From assembly GCF_021800405.1 (NCBI RefSeq), contig NZ_CP084550.1:2294001-2358000 (forward strand): 64,000 bases of DNA, in the 5' to 3' direction. Position numbers and translations under genes: made by a program. Below the pieces are notes generated by a model, which was given only the letters and a program-made list of their open reading frames with translations, was not told the DNA's origin and made no database searches. This document shows, in pieces, positions 59,487-64,000 of the stretch (its first letter is position 1; each line of letters opens with the position of its first letter). The DNA is from Arthrobacter sp. FW306-07-I (lineage in GTDB: Bacteria > Actinomycetota > Actinomycetes > Actinomycetales > Micrococcaceae).

Positions 59487-60763
59487 TACTTCTTGTCCTC
59501 AGTCTTGTTGTCGTTTTTGTGGTCAGCCCCGGCAGAGTGCGCGGAATCCACGGGTTCCTTTGACAGGTTGGCGGTCCGGCCGTCGCGGGTGCCTTCCATC
59601 AGTTCGATGAAGCGGTCAAACAGGTAGGCGGCATCGTGCGGTCCGGCTGCAGCCTCCGGGTGGTACTGCACGGAGAAGGCGGGGATGTCGAGGCAGGCCA
59701 GGCCTTCCACGACGTCGTCGTTCAGGCTGACGTGGCTGACTTCCACGCGGCCGTAGCGCTCCTCTGGTGCCTGGGTGGCGCCGTCGAGCGGGGCGTCGAC
59801 GGCGAAACCGTGGTTCTGGGAGGTGATTTCCACCTTGCCGGTGCGGCGGTCCATGACGGGCTGGTTGATGCCGCGGTGGCCGTAGCGGAGCTTGTACGTG
59901 CCAAAGCCCAGTGCCCGGCCCAGGATCTGGTTGCCGAAGCAGATGCCGAAGTAGGGCAGTTTCTCGTCCAGGACCGAGCGCAGCAGCTTGACCTGGGCGT
60001 CGGCCGTGGCGGGGTCTCCGGGGCCGTTGGACATGAAGAAGCCGTCCGGGTTGACCGCCTTGACGTCCTCCAGGGTGGCGGTGGCGGGCAGCACGTGGAC
60101 GCGGACGCCGCGTTCGGCGAACCGCACGGGGGTCATGGCCTTGATGCCGAGGTCGATCGCCGCGATGGTGAAGCGGGGGTCGCCGTCCCATCCGTGGTCC
60201 TTGGGTTCCACCACGTAGGCTTCGTCAACGCTGACTTCCTCGGCCAGGCGGGAACCCTCCATGGGGGCGCTCGCCAGGACGGCGTCGACCAGTTCCTTGT
60301 CCGTAACCTGGGCGGCCTCACCGGAGAAGATGCCGGCGCGCATGGTCTTGTGCTCGCGCAGGTGCCGGGTGATGGCACGGGTGTCAACGCCCTGGATGCC
60401 AACGATGCCCTGGGCCACCAGCTCTTCGTCCAGCGATCGCTCGGAACGCCAGTTGGAGGGCCGGCGCGCGGGGTCGCGGACAATGTAGCCAGCCACCCAG
60501 ATGCGCCGGGACTCTGCGTCGTCATCATTTACGCCGGTGTTGCCGATGTGCGGCGCCGTCTGCACCACCAGCTGGCGGGCGTAGGACGGATCGGTGATGG
60601 TTTCCTGGTAACCGGTCATGCCGGTGGCGAAGACGGCTTCGCCCAGGGCGGTGCCCGTGGCGCCGTAGCTGGTGCCGCGGAAGATGCGCCCGTCTTCGAG
60701 GACCAGCGCAGCCGGGGCTGATACAGGAGCGGAGGTGGTTGCTGTCAATGTATTCGCTTTCAC
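59486..60763 (-). CDS. carA: Carbamoyl-phosphate synthase small subunit (glutaminase)
   Basis: CarA hydrolyses glutamine and passes ammonia to CarB. The 425-residue protein has the N-terminal interaction domain ([28 protein letters not shown]) and a class I glutamine amidotransferase domain with the nucleophile in [11 protein letters not shown], and the His/Glu pair in [13 protein letters not shown] 60763 is chosen because GGAAAG lies seven bases upstream and it avoids overlap with the preceding gene; a GTG at 60787 is possible. The C-terminal Lys/Asp tail of about 30 residues is not conserved. Confidence 0.96.
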
Positions 60764-60767
60764 TGTC

Positions 60768-61286
60768 TTACTTTCCACTGGTGGCACCAGCCGCGGGGGC
60801 TGACGAAATCAAATCCTGAAGGGCCTGGTACAGAGCTTCCTTGTCCGCCGCGCGGCGGGTCCGGAAGCCGGTGTCCAGTTCGTGGGCACCATGCCTCCAC
60901 GCGAGCACCAGCAGGCCGTCCTTTTCCACGAACTTTCCTGCCATGCCGCTGTCCTGCCGGACACCCGTGAGGGAGGCTGCGGGGATGTAGAGGGCCGGGG
61001 CACCTGAGCGCTCATAGAGGACCCCGTGCGGATACACCTCGAGGCTGGAGTTGGTACGGATGCCCAGGCCGTGCACCGCGATCCGGTCGAGCCAGTCGCC
61101 TGCCGTGGTGGTGGCCACGTACTGGCCATCGGCAGCGGCGGTGGGCTCGCCGGGCGCGTCGGGCACCTGGGGCAGTTGCTCGACGTCGGACTGGCGCTTC
61201 AGGCGGTTGCGCCAGCCAACGGCGAGGAGGACAAAGACGACGGCGACAACCGCCAGCATGGCAAGTCCGGGAAGGATTTTGTCCAT
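60768..61286 (-). CDS. PH-like domain membrane protein of the pyrimidine operon
   Basis: The 172-residue protein has one N-terminal membrane span (about 5-26) and a soluble part (about 55-165) with [34 protein letters not shown] and [14 protein letters not shown], suggesting a beta-rich PH-like fold. Actinobacterial pyr operons regularly hold such a gene between pyrC and carA (in Mycobacterium, Rv1382). The function is unknown. The ATG overlaps the pyrC stop by one base and the stop is four bases before carA, so it is firmly part of the operon. Confidence 0.85.
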   Translation of the reverse strand: MDKILPGLAMLAVVAVVFVLLAVGWRNRLKRQSDVEQLPQVPDAPGEPTAAADGQYVATTTAGDWLDRIAVHGLGIRTNSSLEVYPHGVLYERSGAPALYIPAASLTGVRQDSGMAGKFVEKDGLLVLAWRHGAHELDTGFRTRRAADKEALYQALQDLISSAPAAGATSGK

Positions 61287-62625
61287 CAGGCAGCGCCTGC
61301 CGGGGTTGCGGCGGCTTCCGGGTGGGGGGTGTTGAGGGCGCCGTCCAGGACGGTGGGGTGGCCCTTGAAGAAGGTGGCTACCACCTTGCCCGGAAGTTCC
61401 CTGCCCTTGAACGGGGAGTTGCGGCCCATGGTGGCCATCTGGAAGGGGTCCACTGTCCAGCGTGCTGCCGGATCAACCAGGATGAGGTTGGCGGGTTCGC
61501 CGGCCTCGATGGGCCGGCCCTGGTCAGCCAGCCGCCCAATCTTCGCAGCCGCGGTGGAGGTGACCCGGGCGAAGTCGGCCCAGGTCATCAGGCCGGTTTC
61601 GATCATGGCGTCCTGGACCACGGACAGGGCCGTTTCCAGCCCGGTCATGCCCATGGCAGCCTGCGCCCACTCGCATTCCTTGTGTTCGCTGGGGTGCGGT
61701 GCGTGGTCGGTACCCACAACGTCGATCGTGCCGTCTGCCAGGCCCGCGCGCAATGCCTGGACGTCGGCGTCGGTGCGCAGCGGAGGGTTGACCTTGAACA
61801 CGGGGTCGTAGCTGCGCACCAGGTCGTCGGTCAGGAGCAGATGGTGCGGGGTGACCTCGGCGGTGACGTCGATGCCGCGCTCTTTGGCCCAGCGGATGAT
61901 CTCGACCGAGCCCGCCGTGGAAACGTGGCACACGTGCAGGCGGGAGCCAACGTGCTGGGCCAGCAGGACGTCGCGGGCAATGATGCTTTCCTCCGCCACG
62001 GCGGGCCATCCGGTGAGGCCCAGGACGGCGGACACGTCGCCCTCGTTCATCTGTGCCCCGGCTGTGAGCCGCGGTTCCTGCGCGTGCTGGGCCACCACGC
62101 CGTCGAACGCCTTGACGTATTCGAGGGCGCGGCGCATGAGCACCGGGTCATGGACGCAGATCCCGTCGTCGGAGAACATCCGCACCCGCGCGCGGGAATC
62201 GGCCATGGCGCCGAGTTCGGCGAGCTGCTCCCCTGCCAGGCCGACGGTTACGGCGCCCACCGGGCGGACGTCGACCCAGCCGGCTGCAAGGCCAAGCGTG
62301 TAGACCTGCTCCACCACGCCGGCGGTGTCGGCAACGGGAGTGCTGTTGGCCATGGCGTGCACGGCGGTGTAGCCGCCCAGTGCCGCGGCCCGGGTGCCCG
62401 TTTCCACTGTCTCGGCGTCTTCGCGGCCCGGCTCACGCAGGTGCGTGTGGACGTCCACCATGCCGGGCAGCGCCACCAGCCCGGTGGCGTCGATGACGGT
62501 CCCACCGTCAGCCGACAGGCCATGGCCGATCTCGGCGATGATGCCGTCGCGGATCAGCAGGTCCGCAGGCTCCCCGCCCAGGATGGCGGCGCCCTGGATG
62601 AGGTAGGTTCCGGTGCTGGCTGCCA

Positions 62626-62626
<1 letters not shown>
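61286..62626 (-). CDS. pyrC: Dihydroorotase
   Basis: PyrC cyclises carbamoyl-aspartate to dihydroorotate. The 446-residue class I enzyme has the zinc motif DVHTHLREPG (about 57-66), VTPHHLLLT, the NPPLRTDADVQAL segment and the catalytic GTDHAPHPSEHK (about 308-319). It overlaps pyrB by one base and the membrane protein gene by one base. Confidence 0.97.

Positions 62627-64000
<1,374 letters not shown>

Overview
The window is about 64 kb of high-GC chromosome from an actinobacterium, most likely an Arthrobacter/Pseudarthrobacter-type member of the Micrococcaceae. The evidence is the GC-rich codon use, the frequent GTG/TTG starts, the actinobacterial subunit IV cytochrome oxidase gene (ctaF), mihF, DUF3043/DUF3097/DUF4193 proteins, an HrcA/CIRCE pair, and the order pyrR-pyrB-pyrC-(PH-like membrane protein)-carA-carB-pyrF-mihF-gmk-rpoZ-coaBC-metK-priA. 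The genus call is inference from remembered gene content; no search was run. I see no rRNA, tRNA, phage, insertion sequence or CRISPR. The region is core chromosome, so the interest lies mostly in regulation and small elements.

Layout. 1-5.6 kb: the respiratory end (qcrB C-terminus; ctaC-ctaD-ctaF for the aa3 oxidase), interrupted by a DasR-like GntR/UTRA regulator divergent from HPr, then erpA. 5.8-13.7 kb: an M20 dipeptidase, DUF3043, pyrD, a hydrolase, recO-uppS, and leuA with a leader-peptide attenuator. 13.9-21.5 kb: an M13 metallopeptidase, an LCP cell-wall ligase, and the phoH-ybeY-CNNM-era operon. 21.8-27.5 kb: a GerMN lipoprotein, hrcA-dnaJ-rsmE under CIRCE, DUF3097, DUF4870 and a short tandem-repeat island. 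27.5-36 kb: lepA-hemW, an orphan PemK/MazF protein, rpsT, and comEA-comEC-holA. 36-41 kb: DUF805, DUF4193, degV, and leuS behind its own Leu-rich leader peptide. 41-49 kb: glpD-glpF-glpK with a SorC-type regulator, then an aldo/keto reductase, a hydrolase and a glycosyltransferase. 49-64 kb: the pyrimidine/nucleotide/cofactor supercluster ending in priA.

The best finds are regulatory. leuA and leuS each carry an 18- or 8-residue leader peptide (MRAELLLLS... and MRAILLLS), each starting exactly six bases after a TANNNT -10 box, so the leader mRNA probably begins at the start codon. leuS has an obvious T-tailed hairpin after its leader; leuA instead has a hairpin that would hide its ribosome binding site. 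The same TANNNT-N6/7-start geometry recurs in front of seven other genes in the window, marking leaderless transcription as a common local style.

Other points of interest are a dre-like operator between dasR-like and ptsH, a 72-bp concentric dyad upstream of erpA, a PriA with no visible helicase motifs, a ComEC without the beta-lactamase-like domain, and several perfect hairpins between operon genes.
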